The notes under the pieces are model-generated. The model did not search any database. It was not told the origin of the DNA and saw only the letters and a list, made by a program, of their open reading frames with translations. A stretch of 64,000 nucleotides of DNA from Chamaelirium japonicum (Eukaryota > Streptophyta > Magnoliopsida > Liliales > Melanthiaceae), in assembly GCA_947650365.1 (NCBI GenBank), contig OX393550.1, forward strand, positions 55,472,069 to 55,536,068, written 5' to 3'. Position 1 is the first letter of the stretch. Every line of letters starts with the position of its first letter. Shown here piece after piece: positions 1 through 9,085 of the stretch. The position numbers and the translations under genes were made by a program.

Positions 1-351
1 AATACGCTAGGAACCAATTTGAATGCTTAACAATCAACATTGAATGTGCAGTGGCAAACAACAATAAGATTCTGCTCACAGGACCAAATCTAGAAAGTGC
101 ATAAAACAATAAATCTGCTAATTAGGAAAGTAAATAGCCCAAGTTTACAACAAAGTTTGATAATGACTTATAAGCAAAAACTTTCAATTTTCAAAATCAT
201 GCTCACCATCATATCAACTGCGGGAAGCATTTATTAGAAATAAATAGCGAAAAAATTGATCTTAGGCATGCAGAGAAAGAGAATAGTGGAAAAGAGAAAA
301 TGAGAGACAAGAAAGAACAGTGGATAAGAGAATAGAAGGAAAATAAATCAT
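1..351. other. AT-rich sequence with no gene seen
   Basis: This stretch is AT-rich with no convincing reading frame or repeat. If the BMS1-like exon at 12.0-12.2 kb belongs to a live gene that continues to the left, this would be intron sequence, but nothing in it shows that. Confidence 0.4.
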
Positions 352-611
352 TAAGGGTTTGTTCTTTTCCGAAGAAAATCAAGGGAAAAATTAATTTTCC
401 TAGGTAATTAATATTTGACTGTGTTCTTTTGATTATATTGACAGAAAATTTATTTCCAAAAGAAATATTTTAATTGATTGTAGGTGAAAATCTTTCCCCA
501 CCAAAATAGATGTGACTTTAAAGAGACACGGGCCGGGGAAAAAGTATCGAGATCTACTCGCGATTTCTGTTTCGAGGGCTCTCTCCTCCCGTCGTCTTCC
601 ACACATACACA

Positions 612-1380
612 TGTGAGATCTCTCTCTCTCTCTCTCTTCTCCCTCTCTCCATTAGAGATGTCAAATATTTGGTTCCTACACCGCGAGGTGATCATCTCGG
701 CCAGCAACGCCGTCCTCACGAACGGCTCCGATCTCCCCTACAACACCACCGCCTCCGCCGGGCCCACCTCCTTCTCCGGCTTCCCCGCCACTGACCTCAA
801 GACCCTTATCGCCCCCACCGGAGACCTCACCCAGATCCAAGCCCAGATCCCCATCGTCGGCACCCTCTTCGGCTCCCCCCCTCCCGCCGTCCCCTCCCCT
901 CCGAACTCTTCCTCGACGACCCCTCCTTCCTCTGCCCCGCCCCCACTGTCAACACCATCCTCATCTCCACCTGCTGCCTCCCCAACCCGAGGTGATCGTC
1001 TCGGCCGGCAACGCCGTCCTCACGGACGGCTCCGATCTCCCCTACAACACCACCGCCTCCGCCAGTCCCACCTCCTTCTCCGGCTTCCCCGCCACCGACC
1101 TCAAGACCCCCATCGCCACCGCCAGAGACCTCACCCAGATCCAGGCCCAGATCCCCATCGTCGGCACCCTCTTCGGCTCCCCCCTCCCATCGTCCCCTTC
1201 CCCTCCTAACTCTCCCTCGACGACCCCTCCTTCCTCTGCCCCGCCCCCGCTGTCAACACCACCCTCATCTCCACCTGCTGCCTCCCCAACCCCGCCTTCA
1301 AGGCCAATACCACCGACACAGGTGAGATCTCTCTCTCTCTCTCTCTTCTCTCTCTCGCTTTCTCTTTCTCCATTAGAGAC
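612..1380 (+). pseudogene. captured COBRA-like (COBL7/10-type) gene fragment, duplicated in tandem
   Basis: Translation gives VIVSAGNAVLTDGSDLPYN, then FSGFPATDLKT, DLTQIQAQIPIVGTLFGSP and, in a neighbouring frame, LDDPSFLCPAPTVNT followed by STCCLPNPAF. This run matches what I recall of the N-terminal region of GPI-anchored COBRA-like proteins of the COBL7/10/11 group, which act at the cell wall. The segment is present twice, about 685-985 and 988-1320, offset by about 304 bp and very similar. The second copy ends at a splice-donor-like CAG|GTGAGAT followed by a CT-rich tract ending CATTAG; the same intron-like tract stands before the first copy at about 612-655. It has no start, no C-terminus and a shifted frame, so it is a fragment. 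It lies wholly inside the Harbinger element, so capture by the transposon is the likely origin. The family call rests on motif memory only. Confidence 0.7.
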
Positions 1381-1384
1381 GACC

Positions 1385-2205
1385 GGATCTGTGCTCCACG
1401 GCCGTCGTCTTCCTGTGCACGACGGCCGGATCTGTGCTCCACGGCCGGCCCTGTCCGCGACGGCCCCTGTGTGACCCGCCGCGACCAACCCCCTACCCTG
1501 TGCGCCCCGACGAGCGCCCGACACCCGACACCAGATGGCCGGCCCTGTGCACGACGGCCGCTGTGCGCAGTGCCCGACGTCGGACGGTCGGCCCTGTTCG
1601 CGACAGCCCCTGTGCGACCCGCCGCCGACCAACCCCCCTTCCCTGTGCACCCCGACGACCGCCCGATGGCCCGACGCCCTACACCAGATGGCCCGACGCC
1701 CGATGGCCCGACGCCCGACACCAGATGGTCGGCCATGTGCGCGACGGCCGCTGTGCGCGGTGCCCGACGTCGAACGGTCAGCCTTGTTCGTGACGGCCCC
1801 TGTGCGACTCGCCGTCGACCAACCCCCTTCCCTATGCGCCCCGACGAGCGCCCTATAGGTCGTCCCCCGACGCCAGATGGCCGGCCCTGTGCGCGACGGT
1901 CACTGTGCGCGGTGCCCGACGCCCAACGGCCGGCCCTGTGCGCGACAGCTCCTGTGCGCCCGTACCCCTGTGCTCGACCGGTCAACGACCGGCCCCCTTC
2001 CCTGTGCACAACCTGTGCGCCGCTGCACCAGACAGTGCGACCCGTCGTCGACCAACCCCCTTCCCTGTGCGCCCCGACGAGCGCCCTATGGGCCGTCCCC
2101 CGACGTCAGATGGCCGGACCTGTGCGCGACGGTCACTGTGCGCGGTGCCCAACGCCCAACGGCCGGCCCTGTGCGCGACAGGCCCTGTGCGCCCATCGTC
2201 AATTT
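1385..2205. repeat. GC-rich minisatellite inside the Harbinger element
   Basis: Degenerate tandem units built from CCCTGTGCGCGACGGCC, GTGCGCGGTGCCCGACG, CCAACCCCCTTCCCTGTG and CGCCCCGACGAGCGCCC recur in the same order every roughly 190-240 bp. Long open frames cross it on both strands, but they are Pro/Arg- or Gly/Arg-rich, begin and end in the repeat and have no domain; they are by-products of high GC content. The array runs straight into the Harbinger transposase sequence at about 2205. Confidence 0.7.
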
Positions 2206-3154
2206 ACTCTGGTTTTGAGGGCAGTTATCAAATTATATAGAGATGTTATCAAACAACCTAGTCCAACAACTACAACAGTGCTACCTGGACCTCCAAGGGC
2301 ATGGCACCATTACTTTGAGGTGTTTAGAGTCTCTTACAAGAAAAGATTTATACTACACATCTTAATAAATTTTTAACTGACTATTTATATATTTTATCCT
2401 TAGAATTGTATCGGGGCCATTGATGGTACTTATATCCTAGCGATGATATCTCCAAAAGATCAACCTAGATATCGAACAAGAAAGAGAAGAATTTCTCAAA
2501 ATGTCATGGCAGCAGTAGGGTTCGATATGAAATTCACATACGTTTTGGCTGGATGGGAAGGATCGGCAAGGGATTCAAAGATATTAAAACATGCTATCAG
2601 AGATAATCCAACAAAGTTGACAATCCCTGTAGGTAAATACATATGCAACTTTAGAATTCATTATTTTAAATTACATTGAAAATTATCATGATATTTTCTT
2701 CATTAATATAGGTAAATACTACCTAGTAGATGCTGGTTATGGGCATTACCCAAGATTTCTTGCTCCTTATCGTGGAGTCAGATATCATAGGTCTGAGCGT
2801 AGGGGACATGCCCCTGCAAATGCACGGGAGTTATTTAACTATCGCCACTCATCACGTCGCAATGTCATTGAACGTGCATTTGGATTGATAAAAAAACGTT
2901 GGGCCGTACTGAGGACAGAACCTTTTTTTGATATTAAGGTACAGGTAAAGGTGGTATTGGCTTGTTGTATACTTCATAACTTTATCATGATTGTCGATCC
3001 GACAGATCTATTAGAAAACGAGCCTGACATTAACACCGAACATCAAGATCCAAACGGGCAGGTCGATGAAGTCACAAATCTGGAGCCAAATGAGGAATGG
3101 AATATGAAAAGAGATGAAATTGCTACATTAATGTGGAATGAATATTATCACTGA
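2205..3154 (+). pseudogene. PIF/Harbinger DDE transposase (N-terminus missing)
   Basis: This is a DDE_Tnp_4 (Harbinger) transposase that would cut and paste the element. Three pieces are readable. An upstream exon ends in PPRAWHHYFE at 2319. The second exon begins at about 2404 with NCIGAIDGTY (first acidic residue in IDGT) and contains KRRISQNVMAAVGFD and GWEGSARDSKIL (second acidic residue). The third, from about 2711, has GKYYLVDAGYGHYPRFLAPY, ERRGHAPANARELFNYRHSS, RNVIERAFGLIKKRWAVL (the conserved E) and VKVVLACCILHNFI, and ends at TGA 3154. The introns have normal borders (GAG|GTGTTT…CCTTAG; GTAAATAC…ATATAG). The N-terminal helix-turn-helix region is missing, replaced by GC-rich repeat. 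The catalytic core seems intact, but the protein as a whole is truncated. Confidence 0.85.
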
Positions 3155-3411
3155 AATTATGTACTCCAAAATTCTATGAAATTTCTTCTTTGTTTGAGTA
3201 TTAGTTTAGTTTGTAATAAAATGGTTATATAATGATGAACAAATATTGTTAGTTATGTAATGAATAAAATGGTTATGTCAGAGTATTGGTTTATGAAATA
3301 TCTTCTTTTAGTATTGTTATAAAGTTATATACTTTATGCTTTGATATTTATTACTTTTCTAATCCTGAACATTATGCCTACTTATATGTTTATTTGAGAA
3401 TTGTTTATTAG

Positions 3412-4370
3412 GATGAGTCAGTAAGCACACAAGCAACAAAGAAGAAGTATGCGACATGGACACAAGATATGGATCGAGTGGCAATGGATGCATTTGTTGA
3501 AGAATATCACAAGGGCAATAAGGCTGAGAATGGTTGGAAACCACAAGCTTTTCAGGCTGTCATTGATACAATCAAGACTCGATTACAAAGTAAAATGACT
3601 AAAAATAACATCCGAAGCCGTATGAAGACTTGGAGGAAAACATACACTATAATAGCAGATCTCCTAAACCAAAGCGGCTTTGGGTGGAACGACATCACTA
3701 AGATGGTAGATGCACCAGACAGTGCATGAAATGATTACCTTAAGGTATATGAAAATTTTAAATAATGCATTTTATATTCATAAAAATTATTCAAATATTT
3801 TTTTAAATGGGTTTAATTTTACAGAGTCACTCTGGGGCAGCGCAATACCGTAATAAATCTATACCAGATTACGATAAACTCGCCATTATCATTGGAAATG
3901 ATCAAGCAACTGGCGTTGGTGCAATGTCTGGCATTGAAGATGAAATAGCCGAAGAACATACAGCTGCATTGGAGGGTGTGGGATTGGATGATCTAGATTC
4001 TACATTTGACTTACACAATGATGAAAATAATACTACAAATTCATCTCCGGCACCACGAGCAGTACCTCCATCAAGTCGGGGTAGTACCAGATCAAATAAG
4101 AAGAGGAAGAAAACACGTGATTCATGTGCTGAGGAAATGTCTGAGATCGTCTCCACAATGAAAGTGCTTGCAGATGCTATTTAGGCCACATCGAGAAAGG
4201 TGGAAGTCAACAAGTTGATGGATGAGGTGATGAAAATTGAAGAATTAGATGAAAGTTTCAAAGTAGATGCAGCTAAGTTTCTATCGTTGGGCTCCAAGAA
4301 GGCGGACTTTTTTCTGGCATTACCAGAGGACATGCGAAGGGCGTGGCTGATAAAGCGTCTTTCGCAATGA
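3412..4370 (+). pseudogene. Harbinger-associated Myb/SANT-like DNA-binding protein
   Basis: This is the second Harbinger protein, which binds the element's ends and assists the transposase. The first exon reads KKKYATWTQDMDRVAMDAFV, then GWKPQAFQAV, KNNIRSRMKTWRKTY and SGFGWNDITKMVDAPDSA, a Myb/SANT-like (Myb_DNA-bind_3) domain. After an intron (AAG|GTATAT … TTTTACAG at 3824) comes an acidic linker and a basic patch (SNKKRKKTR), then a C-terminal helix ending ADFFLALPEDMRRAWLIKRL before TGA 4368-4370. Two in-frame stops interrupt it: TGA at 3727-3729, where related proteins have Trp (DSAWNDYLK), and TAG at 4182-4184. It is therefore a recently broken gene. The first exon starts at an apparent splice acceptor (TTAG|GATGAG), so an upstream exon is not identified. 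Confidence 0.78.
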
Positions 4371-4987
4371 TTAACTTGTTTATGCTTTCAAAATAAGTTA
4401 ATAATTACTTAAGTACTTATCTAAATTGGGTTACTTATTGTCAATTATGATATATGTCGTATGTTGGATTTTGTTTCCTAAGATTCTAAATTAGCCTTGG
4501 ATGTCCAGTTTTGATAATTGTAGAATATTCTCTTTTGTTAATTGAAGCTAGTGGAATTATGATATTGTTGAGTTTGGTGGTGATTGTTGCTGCTTGCAAG
4601 TCGTGTTGGCAATGTGTTTGCGTGTCTGCACATGCAGGCATATTTGAGGGTAAAAAAGTAATTTTGAACTGGTTATTTGATACTACAGGTTGGGCAACAT
4701 TTACAAATGCATGAAGACTGCAAGTTGAATCCCAAAGAAAAGAAGTTGAATCCGAAATAAATGTATTGTCCCATATTTTTTACGAGACAATAAATTTTTT
4801 ATATTTTAATTTTGTCAGTGTCCAAAAGAATACTGGAAACTGATGCTTAGGAAAAAGTGTTGAAATTTTCCAATGCAAAAGAACACCGAAAATTTTTTTC
4901 CTGGGACATCAATTGCATGTGTAATATGTTGCCTAGGAAATTAATTTTCCTAGGTGATCTTTTACTCGCGAAAAGAACAGACCCTAA

Positions 4988-6388
4988 AGGTTTTCATTTT
5001 TTTTCTCCAAAATATGTTTCTATACACCTTGTCCCCCTTATTATAAAGTAAGTTGGTGTCTCCTTATGGACTAACGAGTGAGAAAAGAGGTGGGCTTTTC
5101 ATGAGCCATAGATGTGGAGTCCTCCCACGTGAATAAAAATCACGAGAAACTCTTCCCATCCACCTTACAACTGGTCAAATGTGAGCTTTGGACCATAATA
5201 GTCCAACTTAAGCTATTGTGTTGTTTTTTGGCATGTGGATAACTTGCTAAACAATGATCGTTCATTGAATTAAATGACATAAACTCATATAAATATGGAA
5301 ATAGCTGATTTAAACACTGATATAACAAGCATTTATTTGGTTGGCAAGTGGTATTCGATCTTAGCCCGATCCGATATGTGCACGTTTGATGTCAGCATTA
5401 TCTACATTTTAACAATCTTGCCCATTGATTTTGACGATCTGATACCTCTTCTAAGGAGCCATGAGCAGTTCCGGACCCATTAAAAACCCTACCCTCACTC
5501 TTTTCACATTCTCCACCGTTGATGTCAACTTTCCCCACTTCGACATTATAATTCTTGCCAACATTATTATCCACCATTGATGTCGACCCCCCCCCCCCTC
5601 CCCCCCACTTCGACATTATAATTCTTGCTGACACTAATGTACCCAAACATGCACTATCAATGCTCATCGCGAGCACCCGTTCTCCGACATTGACATCTCT
5701 TCCTCCCCTCTTCATCCCGTCATTCACCCCCTGTTTGGTAACATGGATGCACAAACATTGTGGATCTCCATGACTATGGATCTTTTTTTTCCATGGAACA
5801 GTCATATCATTGTTTTTATTTGGTAACCTGTCTGGCTCAAGAAGAGAGACAGATTGTCCACTATTAACAATATGTAAACAAATTTTCGATGCAAGAAACT
5901 ATCCATATAACTTTTTTTTATCTTCTTAAATATAGCTCCAAATGCCTTTGATTTCTTAACTATAATGATAAGAGAATTGACATTTTGGACGGTTTAGATC
6001 AAGTTCCTATAAGTTGACATAATTATTTTGAATAAGGTACTATCAACTATCGACAATGCTATAAATTCAAAAATTCACTTAAATAAGGCATGATAAATAT
6101 TTTTGATTCTACTCATTCATCCTTGTACATTCATTAACATCAAATTACGGCTACGTACACAAACAACTAAAGTTGGCCCTAAAAGATAAAATCCATAGTC
6201 ACGAGTGGTAATTGATTGTTAAGCACGGTTGGCATCACAAGTAGCAATCTCGTATGATTATTGAGCATCATTGCCACACCTTCAAACATCAGAAAGTGTT
6301 GTTCAGCTCCAAAGAGCGAAAAGAGCAATAGCCAACACTATCAAACCCCATTATGCAGTATGTGGGATCTAGGTCCTAAATACCATAT
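4988..6388. other. no gene seen; one short tandem duplication
   Basis: This is AT-rich and noncoding. A unit containing CCACTTCGACATTATAATTC occurs twice (about 5515-5575 and 5576-5640), separated by a C-rich run. Open frames across 5398-5805 are low-complexity Gly/Val peptides with no recognisable domain. Confidence 0.4.
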
Positions 6389-6568
6389 TGTTACGAAGAG
6401 AGGGGAAGAGAGAATAGGATTGGGGAGAAAATCTCCTTGTATTATGATCTCATTAATCTCACTTCCATTACATAAGACTACATCTCCTTATATAGAAAGA
6501 GAACGCACACCATTATGTTACCACAACCGAGGTGGGACTAATAGAATACTAACACACTACATCTAATA
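6389..6568 (-). repeat. 3' LTR of the small retroelement
   Basis: This is the left-hand copy of the repeat, 180 bp, preceded by target duplication CATAT. The purine-rich tract lies at about 6569-6575 (GGGGGG on the minus strand), as expected next to a 3' LTR. Confidence 0.85.
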
Positions 6569-7054
6569 CCCCCCGTCAAACTGATGTAAGGTATAAACCG
6601 ACATCAGTTTGCTTAATAAAAGGAAGGAGAAAGAAAGAAAAAAGAAAAAAAAATTACATCAAATAACCCTTTTTTATGCTGAAAAGTAAAGATAGTGCCA
6701 GGGCGACCTGCAAGCAAGGCGTCCTGGAAACCCGATTGACCTGCAAACAGGACAACCGGGGGAACCCGGCCAACCTGTAAGCAGGTCAACCGGGGGAATT
6801 GGCAATGATCACAAAGGATCGGAGCGAAGAAAGCCGACGGTGATGGAAGCCGGCAATAACGGAGGCCGAAAGGAGAGAGAGCGGCTAAGAAAAGATGTGA
6901 ATGTGTGAGACCTTATAAGAGGCAAGCACCCGGCCGAAGCAAGTACTTAACACCTCTTAGAAGATCTCAATCATCACAGACAAAGAAGAAGGAGAAGATG
7001 AAGAGTCGTAGCTCTGATAGGGTCACAAGACCAAGGAAAGGAAGAGAATCCAAA

Positions 7055-7240
7055 AGCCGGCACAAAACAAGTGTGACCGGAACTAGAAAAGATCCAAAAG
7101 CCGGCACAAAACAAGTGTGACCGGAACTAGAGAGGATCAAAAGCCGGCACAAGACAAGTGTGATCGGAACGAGAAAAGATCCAAAAGCCGGCACAAAACA
7201 AGTGTGACCGGAACTAGAGAGGATCTAAAAGGTGCAAGGC
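7055..7240. repeat. 43-bp tandem repeat in the retroelement interior
   Basis: About four and a half units built on AAAAGCCGGCACAAAACAAG plus TGTGACCGGAACTAGA. Open frames over it are artefacts of the repeat. A looser repeat of CCTGCAAGCAGG/ACCGGGGGAA type lies at 6700-6800. Confidence 0.8.
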
Positions 7241-7789
7241 GGATCGGTAGGGCGCAGAGCGCAAAAATACCAAGGCGCAAGGGCACAAAGCGAGGCGATG
7301 GGGCAGGCGAATCTGCAAAGCGCAAGGGCATAGGGTGCAAGGCGGGATGACAAAGCTCAAGGTGCAGCAGACGGCGGGCGCGGGATGCCATGGCGGCCGG
7401 ATCAAACGGCTTAGGGCTCCGGCAGCCAGCAAGGCTGATGGGCGCGGGCTGGAGCCAAAGGAGGAGCGGTAGCTCGAGCGCAGGGCCGCAAAGAGAGCGC
7501 AACAGATCAGAGCGCAAGGCGAAAATGCGAAGAGCCGGCCAGGTACGGAAGGGCCGGATCGGGTGGCAAGATGCTATGAGCACAGGATCCGGGCGGCACA
7601 AAGGGCCTGGTAGATGATTAGGAAGCAAGGGAGCACAGCACGCGGGTCAAGCAACATGAGCTCCCCTTGCCCGACACGCACGCCCTTCGACTCCGGATCC
7701 GACTCGCACCGGACCCAGCCTGCATGGACGGTTGTGATCGGGTGCAAGGGCCATGCGTGGTCGGATCGGGATGCATGGACGGCAGCACT

Positions 7790-7992
7790 AAAGCACCGAA
7801 TCCCATGAACGGGTGTGATCCTACCAGCACTAAAGCATCGGATCCCATCAGAACTCCAGTACTAAAGCACCGGATCCCATCAACGGGTGCGATCATACCA
7901 GCACTAAAGCATCGGATCCCATCAGAACTCCAGCACTAAAGCATCGGATCCCATCAACGGGTGCGATCATACCAGCACTAAAGCATCGGATC
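7790..7992. repeat. tandem repeat with BamHI-like GGATCC core
   Basis: Alternating units carry CAGCACTAAAGCATCGGATC, CATCAGAACTCCAG and CATCAACGGGTGCGATCATA. The higher-order period is about 80 bp, and the last two periods are nearly identical, which suggests recent expansion. Confidence 0.8.
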
Positions 7993-8334
7993 CAAAAGAG
8001 GGGGAGAGAGCAGATAAGGAAAGAGAGAAAAAACGAGAGAGAGACGAGAGGGAAAACCGGCGACGAGAGAGGAGATCGGAGCGCGTGGAGGCACATCCGG
8101 ACGGCCGGGAAGAGTCGGAGACGCACGGGCGGCGTGATCGGCGGGCGCAGGGCAACGGCAGGCCGGTGAGGTGGAGGAGCAGGTGGCGCGGTGGAGGCGC
8201 AGGGCCGGCGCGGGCAGATCCGGCCGGCGGGTCATCAGGCGCAGGGCCGGCGGGTCTTCAGGCGCAAGGTCGGCGCAGGCGCAGCGAGCGCGGCAGCTCC
8301 GGAGGCTCGGAGCGGCGTAGAGGTGGAGGCGCCA

Positions 8335-8790
8335 AAGGCTAGGGGCTTGGTTGGCAACGGGGCCCCTTGGAGCATCACGGTGGCGGCGAGCACTATGGAC
8401 AGGGCCATAGAGGCGACGGTGAGGCTCGGGAACGGCGTCGAGCTCGACGGAGAGTCGTTGTACCAGCCCAAGGACTTCGGTCCCCACATGTTCCCCCTTG
8501 TCTACGCGGGCAACGACCGTGATCCGGACGCCTCCTTCTGCGGCAAGGGTCGCGCCGTCGCCGCCGACGATGACTCCCAGCTCCAAACCTACATCATCAG
8601 CGTGAAACACCCGGAGGACAGCCACCTCACCTACGTCCCTGAGCGCATGCATGGCTGGGACACATCCCTCCTCGAGGCATCACCCACGTTCGTGCAGAAC
8701 GCCTCCGTGCTCGGGAACGCGGCGGGGCAGGCGAGCGGGATGGCGCCACGCGAGACCAGCGGTGCTGCGGGCTCGCAAGACCAGAGAGAA
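8335..8790 (+). pseudogene. captured subtilisin-like protease (subtilase) fragments in shuffled order
   Basis: The plus strand reads [20 protein letters not shown], then [20 protein letters not shown] and [18 protein letters not shown]. This resembles the region of plant subtilases just after the substrate-binding part and entering the PA domain. Immediately after it comes [20 protein letters not shown] and a segment ending LLEASPT, which resembles the N-terminal inhibitor (I9) propeptide. In a real subtilase the propeptide comes first, so two pieces have been joined in inverted order. The fragment lacks the catalytic Asp, His and Ser segments. It runs antisense to the retroelement that carries it. 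Confidence 0.68.
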
Positions 8791-8890
8791 AAAAAAATTT
8801 ATTGTTTCCCGGCCTCCTCGATGTCGTCGATGACGACCGAGGAGGCCGAGGTCGGAGAGGAGAGCGTCGAAACCCTAGGCCAAGAGGGTT

Positions 8891-8903
8891 GGCTCTGATA
8901 CCA
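8891..8903 (-). promoter_or_regulatory. tRNA-Met primer-binding site
   Basis: On the minus strand this reads TGGTATCAGAGCC, the standard plant retroelement site for initiator Met-tRNA, directly abutting the 5' LTR. It fixes the direction of the element. Confidence 0.85.
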
Positions 8904-9080
8904 TGTTACGAAGAGAGGGGAAGAGAGAATAGGATTTGGGAGAAAATCTCCTTGTATTATCTCATTAATCTCACTTCCATTACATAAGACTACATCTCCT
9001 TATATAGAGAGAGAACGCACACTATTATGTTACCACAACCGAGGTGGGACTAATAGAATACTAACACACTACATCTAATA
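8904..9080 (-). repeat. 5' LTR of the small retroelement
   Basis: This is the right-hand repeat, 177 bp, followed by target duplication CATAT. It is nearly identical to the left-hand copy. Confidence 0.85.
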
Positions 9081-9085
9081 CATAT

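Larger units (their letters stand above)
355..4984 (+). mobile_element. PIF/Harbinger DNA transposon, 4.6 kb
   Basis: The left end reads GGGTTTGTTCTTTTCCG and the right end is its imperfect reverse complement (…AAAAGAACAGACCC). Both are flanked by TAA (352-354 and 4985-4987), the three-base target duplication expected of PIF/Harbinger. Just inside each end lie further copies of GTGTTCTTTT and a palindromic TTTTCCTAGG motif. The element carries both hallmark Harbinger proteins in the same direction: a DDE transposase (to 3154) and a Myb/SANT-like DNA-binding protein (to 4370). Between the left end and the transposase it carries about 1.6 kb of foreign GC-rich DNA, described separately. Both proteins look damaged, so this copy is probably not autonomous, but its ends are well kept. 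Confidence 0.88.
6389..9080 (-). mobile_element. small non-autonomous LTR retroelement (TRIM/LARD-like), young fossil
   Basis: Direct repeats of 180 and 177 bp (6389-6568 and 8904-9080) bound a 2.3-kb interior and are flanked by a perfect 5-bp target duplication, CATAT (6384-6388 and 9081-9085). On the minus strand the repeats run TATTAG…CGTAACA and contain a TATA-like TATATAAGG. A primer-binding site complementary to initiator Met-tRNA follows the right-hand repeat, and a G-rich purine tract precedes the left-hand one, so the element reads right to left. By eye the two repeats differ by three substitutions and one 3-bp indel, which suggests an insertion of well under about a million years at usual plant rates. 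No gag or pol was seen; the interior is tandem repeats plus host-derived DNA. Confidence 0.85.

Noticed and set aside
1042-2376. Several long open frames on both strands rich in Pro/Arg or Gly/Arg
   Set aside because: They lie in the GC-rich minisatellite, overlap in several frames, repeat internally and contain no domain.
5398-5805. 135-codon minus-strand open frame
   Set aside because: Gly/Val-rich, crosses a C-run and a tandem duplication, no domain and no splice context.
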